Positions 1-7,254 of a stretch of DNA of 8,859 nucleotides are shown here, one piece after another. The position numbers and the translations under genes were made by a program. The stretch is from an uncultured Fidelibacterota bacterium (lineage in GTDB: Bacteria; Fidelibacterota; Marinisomatia; Marinisomatales; UBA8229), in NCBI GenBank assembly GCA_913054425.1, contig CAJXJG010000064.1, positions 1 to 8,859 of the forward strand, given 5' to 3'. A model generated the notes under the pieces. It was not told the DNA's origin. It was given only the letters and a program-made list of their open reading frames with translations, and did not search any database. Position 1 is the first letter of the stretch. Every line of letters begins with the position of its first letter.

Positions 1-129
1 GGCCTGATTTTACACAAACGGCCCAGAGCCGGCATGCGTGGAGGGGTTGATAAAGGATCCCCAATACGAGAGCAAATTGGAGAATGATTCGCACAGTCGA
101 GAAATTAGATAAAATAGCATTTTAATTCA
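1..129. other. window-edge region, no complete gene
   Basis: No complete gene is visible. Plus-strand frame 1 is open from the first base to a TGA at 85-87 and frame 3 is open to a TGA at 48-50, so either could be the last codons of a plus-strand gene entering from the left and converging on the DUF885 gene. Neither tail resembles a protein end I recognise. A minus-strand reading from the CAT at 118-120 gives about 36 residues with no recognisable features. I see no tRNA-like fold or repeat. The reach is too short to decide whether it codes. Confidence 0.3.
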
Positions 130-147
130 AAGCACTGAAATGTGCTT
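130..147 (-). terminator. candidate weak terminator hairpin at the end of the DUF885 gene
   Basis: There is a perfect 6-bp inverted repeat, AAGCAC at 130-135 and GTGCTT at 142-147, with a 6-base loop. Read on the minus strand it starts inside the TAA stop codon of the DUF885 gene and is followed by TGAATTAAAAT, which is not a clean T-run. It sits where the two-gene minus-strand transcript should end. The stem is short and only half GC, so it is at best a weak intrinsic terminator and could be chance. Confidence 0.3.
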
Positions 148-1924
148 AATTATTTTCCAAAATGTATTCATTCACATGTTTTTCAAGAATGTCCAATGGC
201 ACAGCGCCATTCCCTAAAACCACATCATGAAAATCACGAATATTGAAATCGTCTCCCATTTCTTTTTCTGCTTTGGCTCGGAGTTCACGGATCTTCAATT
301 CGCCTATTTTGTAAGCCAAGGCTTGTCCCGGCCATGCGATATACCGATCGATCTCAACGGTCACATCATTCTCTGTTTTGGCAGTATTTGAGAGCATAAA
401 ATCGATGGCTTCCTGTCGTGTCCACCCCAACGCGTGCATTCCCGTATCTATAACCAATCTGCATGCGCGCCACATTTCATAGGTGAGCTGACCAAACTTG
501 CTGTAGGGATTATCATAAAACCCCATTTCTTCCGCTAATTTTTCGGAATAAAGTCCCCACCCTTCCACAAATGCGGTATAACCGCCATAACGCCTGAATT
601 TTGGGATATTCTCTAATTCCTGTGCCAGGGTGATCTGGAGATGATGCCCGGGAACCGCTTCATGAATAGAGAGCGCTTCCATCTCATACTTTGGACGTGT
701 TTCAAGTTTGTATGTATTGGCCATGAAAAATCCAGCTCGACCAGCTTTCTGTGATCCAGAATAATAATAAGCCGTGGGTGATGCTGGTGCCTGGTAATCC
801 GGGATCGGTTTTACACCGTAAGGCAATCGTGGCAGCAAACCGAAAAATTTGGGCAGTTGTGCGTCTGCTTTTTTACAAATCATTCTATATTCATTTAACA
901 ACTCATCTTCCGAAGTAAAATAAAACTGGGGATCGGTGCGAAGAAAGGTCAGGAATTCGTCGAATGATCCATTGAAATCAGCCTCATGAACCACTGCCAT
1001 CATTTCAGCCCGAATCCGGGCCACTTCATCAAGTCCAATTTGGTGAATTTCCTCAGCCGTTTTGTCGGTGGTTGTATAACTCTTAATCTTGTACTTGTAA
1101 TACACGGCACCATTGGGGAAATACTCACAGGCAATGGATTCCCGACAAGCGGCCAGGTAGGACTCATTGAAATAAGTGAATAATGATTCATAAGCCGGAT
1201 AGACATTTTCCTTCAAAACCGATTTCATTTCGTCTGTTAATTGGTTTTGTTCTTCGCTTGTAATGGATTCGGGGAATTCGTTGAATGGCTTAAAAAGCGG
1301 GGATTCATCGATCGGTTTTTCGAATTGAGCTTTGATCTGATCGGGCACGGATCCCAAGATAATTTTTGCTGGAACCCAACCTGCTTCCACACCCCGTTTC
1401 ATAAGATCAATCGTTTGATCCATTTTTATTGGGAAAGCTCTCATCCGGGCAAGGTAATTCTCATAATCCTTTATATTTTTGAATGGCATATAATTTGAGA
1501 TTCCAGCAAACCCGATCTGGATCCCGCCCATTTGGTCTATCGGCATTAAATAGGACAGGAATTGGAATCCTTCGATACTTTTTTCGATCCCGTGAAGATA
1601 AAGATCATAATTCAATTGATCATCCACCGAAAGTTTAGATCGGTCAATTTCTTTGACTGTTTCAAGGAGGTCTTTTGTTTCTCCCTGTCTTTTTAAAATC
1701 GTTTCATAGGAGACATCATTCAGTTTATTATTGAATCGATTATCTCCCAAACGGGATGCCCATTCCGGACTTCTGATGATCCTCTTTTCCCACTGCTCTG
1801 CAAGAAGTTCATGGAATCTTTCCGTCACAGACTTTTTTTCTGTTTCAATCTTGAGATCAAATTTGAAGTTGAAACAGCTTGTTTGTAAGAACAAAACTGT
1901 AATAATGATAATAAATTTTTTCAT
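146..1924 (-). CDS. DUF885 family putative zinc metallopeptidase, predicted lipoprotein
   Basis: A 592-residue protein of the DUF885 family (PF05960), complete and of usual family length. The N-terminus is a short basic, hydrophobic signal ending LQTSC, so C17 is a candidate lipidation site. The lipobox is loose (Gln at -3), but membrane anchoring in the envelope is likely. The family signature HEAVPGHH spans residues 421-428, and the downstream FVEGWGLYSE block (E454, E461) supplies the likely acidic partner. Two further family blocks are present near the C-terminus: RLVIDTGMHALGWT, and RYIAWPGQALAYKIGELK. These patterns point to a thermolysin-like metal site, but the spacing is HExxxHH rather than classic HExxH, and I know of no firmly established substrate for the family. 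The ATG lies 4 bp after the stop of the upstream LVIVD gene, so the two are probably co-transcribed. There is no clear Shine-Dalgarno before this ATG, which suggests translational coupling or reinitiation. Confidence 0.93.
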   Translation of the reverse strand: MKKFIIIITVLFLQTSCFNFKFDLKIETEKKSVTERFHELLAEQWEKRIIRSPEWASRLGDNRFNNKLNDVSYETILKRQGETKDLLETVKEIDRSKLSVDDQLNYDLYLHGIEKSIEGFQFLSYLMPIDQMGGIQIGFAGISNYMPFKNIKDYENYLARMRAFPIKMDQTIDLMKRGVEAGWVPAKIILGSVPDQIKAQFEKPIDESPLFKPFNEFPESITSEEQNQLTDEMKSVLKENVYPAYESLFTYFNESYLAACRESIACEYFPNGAVYYKYKIKSYTTTDKTAEEIHQIGLDEVARIRAEMMAVVHEADFNGSFDEFLTFLRTDPQFYFTSEDELLNEYRMICKKADAQLPKFFGLLPRLPYGVKPIPDYQAPASPTAYYYSGSQKAGRAGFFMANTYKLETRPKYEMEALSIHEAVPGHHLQITLAQELENIPKFRRYGGYTAFVEGWGLYSEKLAEEMGFYDNPYSKFGQLTYEMWRACRLVIDTGMHALGWTRQEAIDFMLSNTAKTENDVTVEIDRYIAWPGQALAYKIGELKIRELRAKAEKEMGDDFNIRDFHDVVLGNGAVPLDILEKHVNEYILENN

Positions 1925-1928
1925 TTAT

Positions 1929-3191
1929 TTAATAATTGTTGATTAATTCTGTTAAGTGGAAAATATCCATGATATTAATTACTTCATCGAAGTTTAAGTT
2001 AGCTCTCGTCCATTGTGCCTCCGTTAATACTTGATCAGTAAGGACCACAATCACCAAAAATGCAAGATCCATAGCATTGACAATTTGGTCTTCATTCACA
2101 TCACCATAAATGACACCATTTTCCAATCCTTTTTGATATTTCATGACAGTGAATAATCCATCCAAATCACTTCCATAAACATATCCATTTTCGGTGTACT
2201 GGAAAACGCCCCAATTTCCAAGCCAGGGCGGCGAGGGGTCATCATGTTGAGGAAAAGTATCAAAATGAGCAGACTCAACCGGATCTGTCGGATCACTGAA
2301 ATCAATGATAACCATCCCGTAAGTATAATGAGACAGGAAAATCCGCGTTCCTATAACCTGCGCATTATGTGCTACCAAATTATCCCCGAGATATTCTCCT
2401 ACTTCATGAATGTTTTCCAAATCTTCAACGGACCAGATCTTAACCGTCATAGGTTCTGTTTCTTCGGTTGTGACCACATATTTTCCATCTTCGGATGACC
2501 AAATATTATGAACGTAGCCATTATAGGGAATTTCCACACGTGCCAACAATTCAGGATTGTTTTTATTGCTTAAATCATGAATAGAGAAGGTCCCCCGCCA
2601 ACCTTCAGCAACATACACCGTATCTTGCCTGGCAAAAACATCATGAATCTGTTCAGTATAAACAAAATTAATATCATCAGGATTTTCAGGATTATTGATG
2701 TCCACCACACGAAACCCTTCATGGGTCTGACCGCAGATGTAAGCAAATCCCGTAGCTGCATCTATGGACATATTATGGGACCTCACATGTTCGTTATAGG
2801 AATAGGTACCCACCAATTCCACGCTTTCAGGGAGACCGGACATATCGATGATTTGCATCCCTTCGTTTATTCCTGTGTTTTCAGAAACCACATAGGCATA
2901 ATGGCCAAACGTCTTTATATCGCGATGATAGTATGGATCATCCTGCATGGGACCCAAAATTGTATCGATGATGGCCAGATCTTCTGCACGGATGATCACG
3001 ACCCCTTCCAGAATTCCCATGATGGCATAATCTTCCCCAGCGGGCGTTGTATAACCCCAAACGTCAGATCCACCATTTCCTTCGCCATCATCATTGAACT
3101 GAATCTGCCCATGAAGGGTGAATGTGTCTTCAGCTTCAACGCTGGAGCAAAGTATGATTAGAGTAAAAAAGATTGATAAAATTCGGAACAA
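1929..3191 (-). CDS. secreted choice-of-anchor B / LVIVD repeat protein with C-terminal dockerin-like domain
   Basis: A 420-residue exported protein. Residues 1-20 form a signal peptide with a signal peptidase I site (VEA|ED). The body is made of LVIVD-type propeller repeats (PF08309), each with a hydrophobic-IID/VVD-x-x-x-P-x-x-x-x-x-L pattern, for example MQIIDMSGLPESVELVG, FRVVDINNPENPDD and MVIIDFSDPTDPVESA. Histidine-rich stretches such as VRSHNMSID and LVAHNAQV match the choice-of-anchor-B family as I know it. The C-terminus carries two EF-hand-like loops, GDVNEDQIVNAMD (residues 363-375) and ANLNFDEVINIMD (397-409). In both, Asp/Asn occupy loop positions 1, 3, 5, 9 and 12, as in type I dockerins. 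Such modules are common C-terminal tails in FCB-group secreted proteins and need not mean a cellulosome. The start is TTG: an in-frame TAA lies 15 bases upstream, the next Met is about residue 58 and would lose the signal peptide, and a good Shine-Dalgarno precedes the TTG. The ligand or function is unknown; it is probably a calcium-stabilised surface protein. Confidence 0.88.
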   Translation of the reverse strand: MFRILSIFFTLIILCSSVEAEDTFTLHGQIQFNDDGEGNGGSDVWGYTTPAGEDYAIMGILEGVVIIRAEDLAIIDTILGPMQDDPYYHRDIKTFGHYAYVVSENTGINEGMQIIDMSGLPESVELVGTYSYNEHVRSHNMSIDAATGFAYICGQTHEGFRVVDINNPENPDDINFVYTEQIHDVFARQDTVYVAEGWRGTFSIHDLSNKNNPELLARVEIPYNGYVHNIWSSEDGKYVVTTEETEPMTVKIWSVEDLENIHEVGEYLGDNLVAHNAQVIGTRIFLSHYTYGMVIIDFSDPTDPVESAHFDTFPQHDDPSPPWLGNWGVFQYTENGYVYGSDLDGLFTVMKYQKGLENGVIYGDVNEDQIVNAMDLAFLVIVVLTDQVLTEAQWTRANLNFDEVINIMDIFHLTELINNY

Positions 3192-3198
3192 AATTATT

Positions 3199-3203
3199 TC
3201 CTT
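3199..3203 (-). promoter_or_regulatory. Shine-Dalgarno site fixing the TTG start
   Basis: On the minus strand AAGGA is followed by the 7-base spacer AATAATT and then TTG. This is the clearest Shine-Dalgarno in the window; the other genes show little or none. Together with the in-frame TAA at 3204-3206 it decides the start codon of the LVIVD/dockerin gene. Confidence 0.75.
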
Positions 3204-3240
3204 TTATGAATGACGAATTAAAACAGGGGCGGAACTTATC

Positions 3241-3273
3241 TAAAAAAAATAAAAAACCCTTCCATCTCTGGAA
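3241..3273 (-). terminator. candidate leader hairpin with T-tract upstream of the LVIVD gene
   Basis: Read on the minus strand, TTCCA-GAGA-TGGAA (3273 to 3260) forms a 5-bp hairpin with a four-base loop. It is followed by GGG and then six T, one A and eight T (3256 to 3242). This has the form of a small intrinsic terminator, yet it lies about 50 bases before the TTG start, not after a gene. It could attenuate the minus-strand operon, stop stray antisense transcription, or simply be an AT-rich flank next to a chance palindrome. The stem is short, so it is weak evidence. Confidence 0.25.
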
Positions 3274-3301
3274 TTGTTTTCAAAAAAACGATTTTTATAA
3301 T
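3274..3301 (+). promoter_or_regulatory. candidate sigma-70-type promoter for the plus-strand envelope cluster
   Basis: TTGTTT at 3274-3279 is separated by 16 bases from a perfect TATAAT at 3296-3301. Initiation would be near 3308, giving a leader of about 100 bases before the ATG at 3409. The -35 box matches TTGACA only in its first three bases, and the spacer is AT-rich, so a chance match is possible. No other good -10 stands out closer to the ATG. I do not see a Bacteroidetes-type TAnnTTTG box in this spacer. Confidence 0.45.
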
Positions 3302-3323
3302 ATCTATCATTTTTATTAAACAA
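3297..3323 (-). promoter_or_regulatory. candidate opposing promoter for the minus-strand pair
   Basis: On the minus strand TTGTTT (3323 to 3318) is followed after 15 bases by TATTAT (3302 to 3297). This -10 overlaps the plus-strand TATAAT by five bases. Initiation near 3290 would give a leader of about 100 bases that contains the hairpin and T-tract. The spacer is short for sigma-70 and the region is AT-rich, so the call is tentative. Confidence 0.3.
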
Positions 3324-3408
3324 TCAATTTTAGATGCATGTCCATTTTAAACCTAAATTAATGCGCTAATCAATTAGCCTATATCTTCCATCCCTTGTAA
3401 GTTTTCTA

Positions 3409-6174
3409 ATGGTCTTGATTCGAACCTGTGGTCTATTTCTTTTCCTCTCCATTCTGATCGTCCTGAATGGTCTATCTGCCCAATTTTATTTTGGCCAAAA
3501 TAAGATCCAATACGAGCAATTTAATTGGCAGATCCTGAAAACGGATCATTTTCATATTTATTATTATAAGGAAGAAAAAGCTATTGCGGGCATGGCGGCT
3601 TCGATCCTGGAAAATGCCTATGCTGACTTAGAACTAAAATTTAATCACACCCTCCGGGATACGGTCCCCATGATCATCTACAGTAACCATATCCATTTCC
3701 AGCAAACCAATGTCCTGCCCATGTTGATTCCTGAGGGTGTGGGCGGATTTTTTGAGCACCGCAAGGGACGGGTTGTGATCCCCTATATGGGCGACCTGTC
3801 ATTATTTCGAAATGTCCTGGTTCACGAACTGGCTCATGTATTCACATTCAGCAAGATCATGGACCCGGTTCGACTCAAAAATATTTCCCGACCACCGGCC
3901 TTTCCCCACTGGTTTACCGAGGGACTGGCTGAATGGTGGTCCGTGGGCTGGGATACGCAGTCCGATATGGTCATCCGTGACCGATTGCTTCATGGCACAT
4001 TAATTCCCTTGAACCAGGTGGGTGGATATTTGTCGTACAAAGAAGGGCAATCTTTCCTGCGGTGGTTTGAGCAGGAAAATGGGATTGAGCAGATTCGCTG
4101 GCTCATGGAAAACACCTGGATTTATGATTCCTTCGAAGATGCTCTTGCCTTTATCTCCCATAAATCATTCAAGACCTTGCAGGCAGAATGGAACCAATCC
4201 TTGCGACAATATTATTCCCATGCTTTAACCGGAGAAGATCCAGCGGCCCAATCCGAAACCGTAATTACCCGGGAAGGGTTGAACATTTTCCCCGTATCTT
4301 ATCTGGATTCTGAGCAAAAACGGCACGTGATCTATATCTCAAGCCGGGATGGATATCCGGCGGTTTACGATCAACCACTTTATGAAGAAACCAAAAAACG
4401 GATCAGAACCACAGGGAAAACCCCCTACCTGGAATCTTTACATTTTCTGCAGTCCGGATTTGATGTATTTAAAGATCAGATTGTCCTGGGTGTAAAAGCA
4501 CACCGTCAGGATGTACTTCATCTGTTGGACCGTCAATCCGGCAAAATACTTCAAACCGTCAGCCATGACAGCTTGGTGACCATTCATTCACCCCGCTTTT
4601 CCAAAGATGGTAACCAAATCACCTTTACCGGTCAGCATTACAACGGAAATTCAGATATTTACCTTTTTACCATTTCCTCGAATAATCTGGTGAACCTGAC
4701 CAACGATATTTTCACGGATCGGGATCCATCCTTTACAGACGATGGAAAAACGATCCTGTTCAGTTCCGACCGGAATAATGACTTTTTCAATGGCGGACTT
4801 GACCTATATGCACTGAATCTCAAGTCGAATGAAATTCGACTGTTATTGGATGATGATCATACAAAATCCTTCCCCAATTGGGATTCATCCGCTAGCGCCA
4901 TCCATTTTTTATCAGACAAGACGGGGATGAACAATATTTGGTCTCTCCACATCAGCGAGAGACGATTGACACAGCGTACAAATTTTCATACGGGAATTTC
5001 TCAATTCCGGCCCATGAATTCCGACAGTGTGGTGGCAGGTGTCTTCCAGAATTACAGTTATCAGGTGGCTGCGCTGGAATTGGACTCCATTCATTCCGTT
5101 TCCTGGACACCCTCCAGTATTGAACCAAAAACCCAATCCATCTGGCCTCCCTCCATCGGTAAGGGAGAGAGGACACGGAACATGCCATTCAAACTTCGTT
5201 ACAAACTCGATTTTGCACAGACAGCCGTGGCTATGGACCCAATCTACGGCGTATTAGGTGGCGCGCAATTATCCCTATCCGATCAATTGGGGAACCGATA
5301 TATCCATTTTCTCTTGAACAATTCTGCCCAGACCCAAGCAGAGATCATGGATCACTGGAATCTTGCTGTCACGTATTTGAATATGACCGGGCGGCCCAAC
5401 TGGGGAATAAGTGCCTTTCATTTCGCGAATGAATATTTCAATCCTTACCAAGCGTTTTTCTTCGAGAGAACCGCTGGAATCAGAGGCGCCCTGAACTTTC
5501 CATATTCAATTCACCGGAGAATCGAAATGAGTTCCAGCCTTTGGTATTCAATGAAAGATAATTACATTGATGATCCGGAAAATTTTCTGTTCATTTCCAA
5601 TTTTTTCTCCCTGATCCATGATAACAGTCTTTGGACTGTGACGGGGCCCCTGGACGGCTGGCGAGCTCGGATCACTGCGGGACCGACCTATGATTTTTCC
5701 CGTGGACGTTACCACAACTTCACAACCTGGATAGACCTTCGAAGTTATTGGCAGATCCGCCCTCGCATCACGCTGGCGCAGCGGACGATGATCTGGATGA
5801 ATGAAGGCGAGGATATCCAACGCTATCACATCGGCGGAAGTTGGGGCATTCGCGGATACCGGTGGAGTGAGATCAAAGGAAGAAAAATGATAATGTTCAA
5901 CCAGGAATTACGATTCCCTTTTGCTCAAAAGCTGGAAATGAATTTTAAATCAGGTTCAATTTGGCTGGCACCCATACGGGGTGCAATTTTTTTGGACTTA
6001 GGAAATGCTTGGGAACAGGAATTCCCGGGATTTTTATCTAGTACCGGACTCGGGTTCCGTGCTGCATTGTTGGGTGCATTGGTCTTTCGTTTGGATTTGG
6101 GCTGGAAAGCTGAACACGTCAATATCCGGCCCCAAGAAAAATTTGTGCAATTCTTTTTTGGGTGGGATTTCTAA
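3409..6174 (+). CDS. outer-membrane protein: peptidase-MA-like zinc protease, PD40/TolB propeller and Omp85-like barrel
   Basis: A 921-residue exported protein with three parts. A signal peptide ends at LSA|QF (A24). Residues about 40-270 form a gluzincin-type metallopeptidase domain resembling peptidase_MA (PF13485). It has HELAH with H139, E140 and H143, then HWFTEGLAEWW, in which E171 is the expected third zinc ligand, so the active site looks intact. Residues about 285-560 hold TolB/PD40-like propeller repeats, clearest at SPRFSKDGNQITF (394 on), DPSFTDDGKTILFSSDR (439 on) and SFPNWDSSASAIHFLSD (487 on). From about 593 to the end is a beta-barrel resembling the Omp85/BamA C-terminus, with IGGSWGIRGYRW (808-819), NQELRFPFA, FLDLGNAWE and a terminal Phe (FFFGWDF). 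No POTRA domain is seen; the propeller sits where POTRAs usually do. Expected location is the outer membrane, with the soluble domains either periplasmic or displayed on the surface. It is the first gene of the tight plus-strand cluster. The ATG has no Shine-Dalgarno. Fold assignments are by motif recognition; the substrate is unknown. Confidence 0.86.
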   Translation: MVLIRTCGLFLFLSILIVLNGLSAQFYFGQNKIQYEQFNWQILKTDHFHIYYYKEEKAIAGMAASILENAYADLELKFNHTLRDTVPMIIYSNHIHFQQTNVLPMLIPEGVGGFFEHRKGRVVIPYMGDLSLFRNVLVHELAHVFTFSKIMDPVRLKNISRPPAFPHWFTEGLAEWWSVGWDTQSDMVIRDRLLHGTLIPLNQVGGYLSYKEGQSFLRWFEQENGIEQIRWLMENTWIYDSFEDALAFISHKSFKTLQAEWNQSLRQYYSHALTGEDPAAQSETVITREGLNIFPVSYLDSEQKRHVIYISSRDGYPAVYDQPLYEETKKRIRTTGKTPYLESLHFLQSGFDVFKDQIVLGVKAHRQDVLHLLDRQSGKILQTVSHDSLVTIHSPRFSKDGNQITFTGQHYNGNSDIYLFTISSNNLVNLTNDIFTDRDPSFTDDGKTILFSSDRNNDFFNGGLDLYALNLKSNEIRLLLDDDHTKSFPNWDSSASAIHFLSDKTGMNNIWSLHISERRLTQRTNFHTGISQFRPMNSDSVVAGVFQNYSYQVAALELDSIHSVSWTPSSIEPKTQSIWPPSIGKGERTRNMPFKLRYKLDFAQTAVAMDPIYGVLGGAQLSLSDQLGNRYIHFLLNNSAQTQAEIMDHWNLAVTYLNMTGRPNWGISAFHFANEYFNPYQAFFFERTAGIRGALNFPYSIHRRIEMSSSLWYSMKDNYIDDPENFLFISNFFSLIHDNSLWTVTGPLDGWRARITAGPTYDFSRGRYHNFTTWIDLRSYWQIRPRITLAQRTMIWMNEGEDIQRYHIGGSWGIRGYRWSEIKGRKMIMFNQELRFPFAQKLEMNFKSGSIWLAPIRGAIFLDLGNAWEQEFPGFLSSTGLGFRAALLGALVFRLDLGWKAEHVNIRPQEKFVQFFFGWDF

Positions 6175-6177
6175 GCG

Positions 6178-7254
6178 ATGAGATATGCTACTCATTTCAT
6201 TTTTCTATTCACAGCCCTTTGGTTTTATGGTTGTTACGGATCAGTGATCCTGGACACGGAATGGGTGCGGCAACCTTTAGGTTCCCTATCTCAAAAACCG
6301 GACTTGAAATGGGAAGAAAAGTTCAATGAACCCTTTCAGGACGTTTTCCCTATCAATGACAGTATGGCATTGGTTTTTACCCATCGGAGCACAGCATTTA
6401 TCCTGAATAGTTTATCTGGGAAACCGGAAGGATCTAAATGGCATCCAAACCTGAGGAAATTCTCCAATGTAAAAATACACACCACAGAAGATGGATTTGC
6501 ATTTACATCCCGGAAAGGTGAATTGGTGGGCTTCTATGACCTGGATTTAGGTAAACTGCGCTGGAAACGAACGGAAAAAGGGTTGATCAGTTCCGGGTTA
6601 GCTATTGTGAATGATTCCCAGGTTGCAATTGCCACTCGAAATAAAGTGAAATTTTTATCGGTAGATAGCGGTGATCTAATTACAGAATGGAAGTATCGCC
6701 AGGGAATCCTTTCTTTGCAACAGGATGGAAAATTCCTTTTTGTGATTCAGGATAACGGCATTCTCCAAGCATTGGAGATAGACAAACTGATTTGGGAGGC
6801 CGACCTGGGATTGACACATGAATCAAAGATTATTCGTGGAGGGGATTCCAGACTAGTGATTGTAAATGGGAATATCGTTTTCATTTTAGACAAAAGAACA
6901 GGCAATAAAATAGATGAAATCAATTGGGAATCCATTGCCGATGTTTTTTTGCTACCTAACGGAGACCACATCATCTTGATCAGCAAAAATGGGGACATGA
7001 TCAGTTTCTCACAATCCAGCGGTGAACAAAAAGAGTTTGATCTGCCTGTACGCGGTTTGGTGAAACACACGCTATCTTACTCCGGGGATTTTTGTATTCT
7101 ACCTTTCGCTGACGGAACATTAACCGGGATCAATATTAAAAACGGAAGTCTGGAATGGCAGATTGAAACAGGGAAACCGATTACAGGATTTTGGAGAGTG
7201 GGCAAGGGATTTATGACCCAGGATGTAAAAAAGATGCTGCGGTATTATCAATGA
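6178..7254 (+). CDS. BamB-like PQQ-type beta-propeller, possible lipoprotein
   Basis: A 358-residue exported protein starting 3 bp after the barrel gene. The hydrophobic N-terminus ends WFYGC, making C19 a candidate lipidation site, though the lipobox is atypical (Phe at -3, Tyr at -2). The rest repeats roughly every 35-44 residues, with an aromatic docking residue near the end of a (S/T)G-x-x-x-x-W unit: W45, W88, W129, W171, W206, W250, F287 and W327. Clear examples are DLGKLRWK, SGDLITEW, DKLIWEADLG and NGSLEWQIETG. Eight units match the eight-bladed plan of BamB, the lipoprotein that binds BamA in outer-membrane assembly. The overall length is also similar to E. coli BamB (about 390). Sequence identity looks low, so this is a PQQ-like propeller with a BamB-like plan and position, not a proven BamB. 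A partnership with the upstream barrel is inferred from adjacency. The stop overlaps the next start (ATGA). Confidence 0.8.
   Translation: MRYATHFIFLFTALWFYGCYGSVILDTEWVRQPLGSLSQKPDLKWEEKFNEPFQDVFPINDSMALVFTHRSTAFILNSLSGKPEGSKWHPNLRKFSNVKIHTTEDGFAFTSRKGELVGFYDLDLGKLRWKRTEKGLISSGLAIVNDSQVAIATRNKVKFLSVDSGDLITEWKYRQGILSLQQDGKFLFVIQDNGILQALEIDKLIWEADLGLTHESKIIRGGDSRLVIVNGNIVFILDKRTGNKIDEINWESIADVFLLPNGDHIILISKNGDMISFSQSSGEQKEFDLPVRGLVKHTLSYSGDFCILPFADGTLTGINIKNGSLEWQIETGKPITGFWRVGKGFMTQDVKKMLRYYQ

Noticed and set aside
61..80. Similarity between CCAATACGAG at 64-70 region and a stretch near 3507-3527, as if a dispersed repeat
   Set aside because: Only about ten bases match without interruption, and the second copy lies within codons of the barrel gene, so it is most likely chance.
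2577..3161. 194-codon open frame on the plus strand, antisense to the LVIVD/dockerin gene
   Set aside because: It lies wholly inside a gene with clear family repeats and a signal peptide. The antisense translation shows no domain, signal peptide or ribosome-binding site.
3301..3408. Search for a riboswitch or structured RNA in the leader of the barrel gene
   Set aside because: The leader is AT-rich with no strong paired stems or recognisable aptamer core.
5548..5829. 93-codon minus-strand open frame inside the barrel region
   Set aside because: The sense strand encodes conserved barrel sequence; the antisense frame is a by-product of codon use.
6747..7070. 107-codon minus-strand open frame inside the BamB-like gene
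   Set aside because: The sense frame has the regular tryptophan repeat of a propeller, while the antisense product has no recognisable features.
7191..7250. 20-codon upstream extension of the small membrane protein
   Set aside because: It overlaps the propeller gene heavily, adds polar residues before a normal signal peptide, and the ATGA overlap at 7251-7254 gives a better start.
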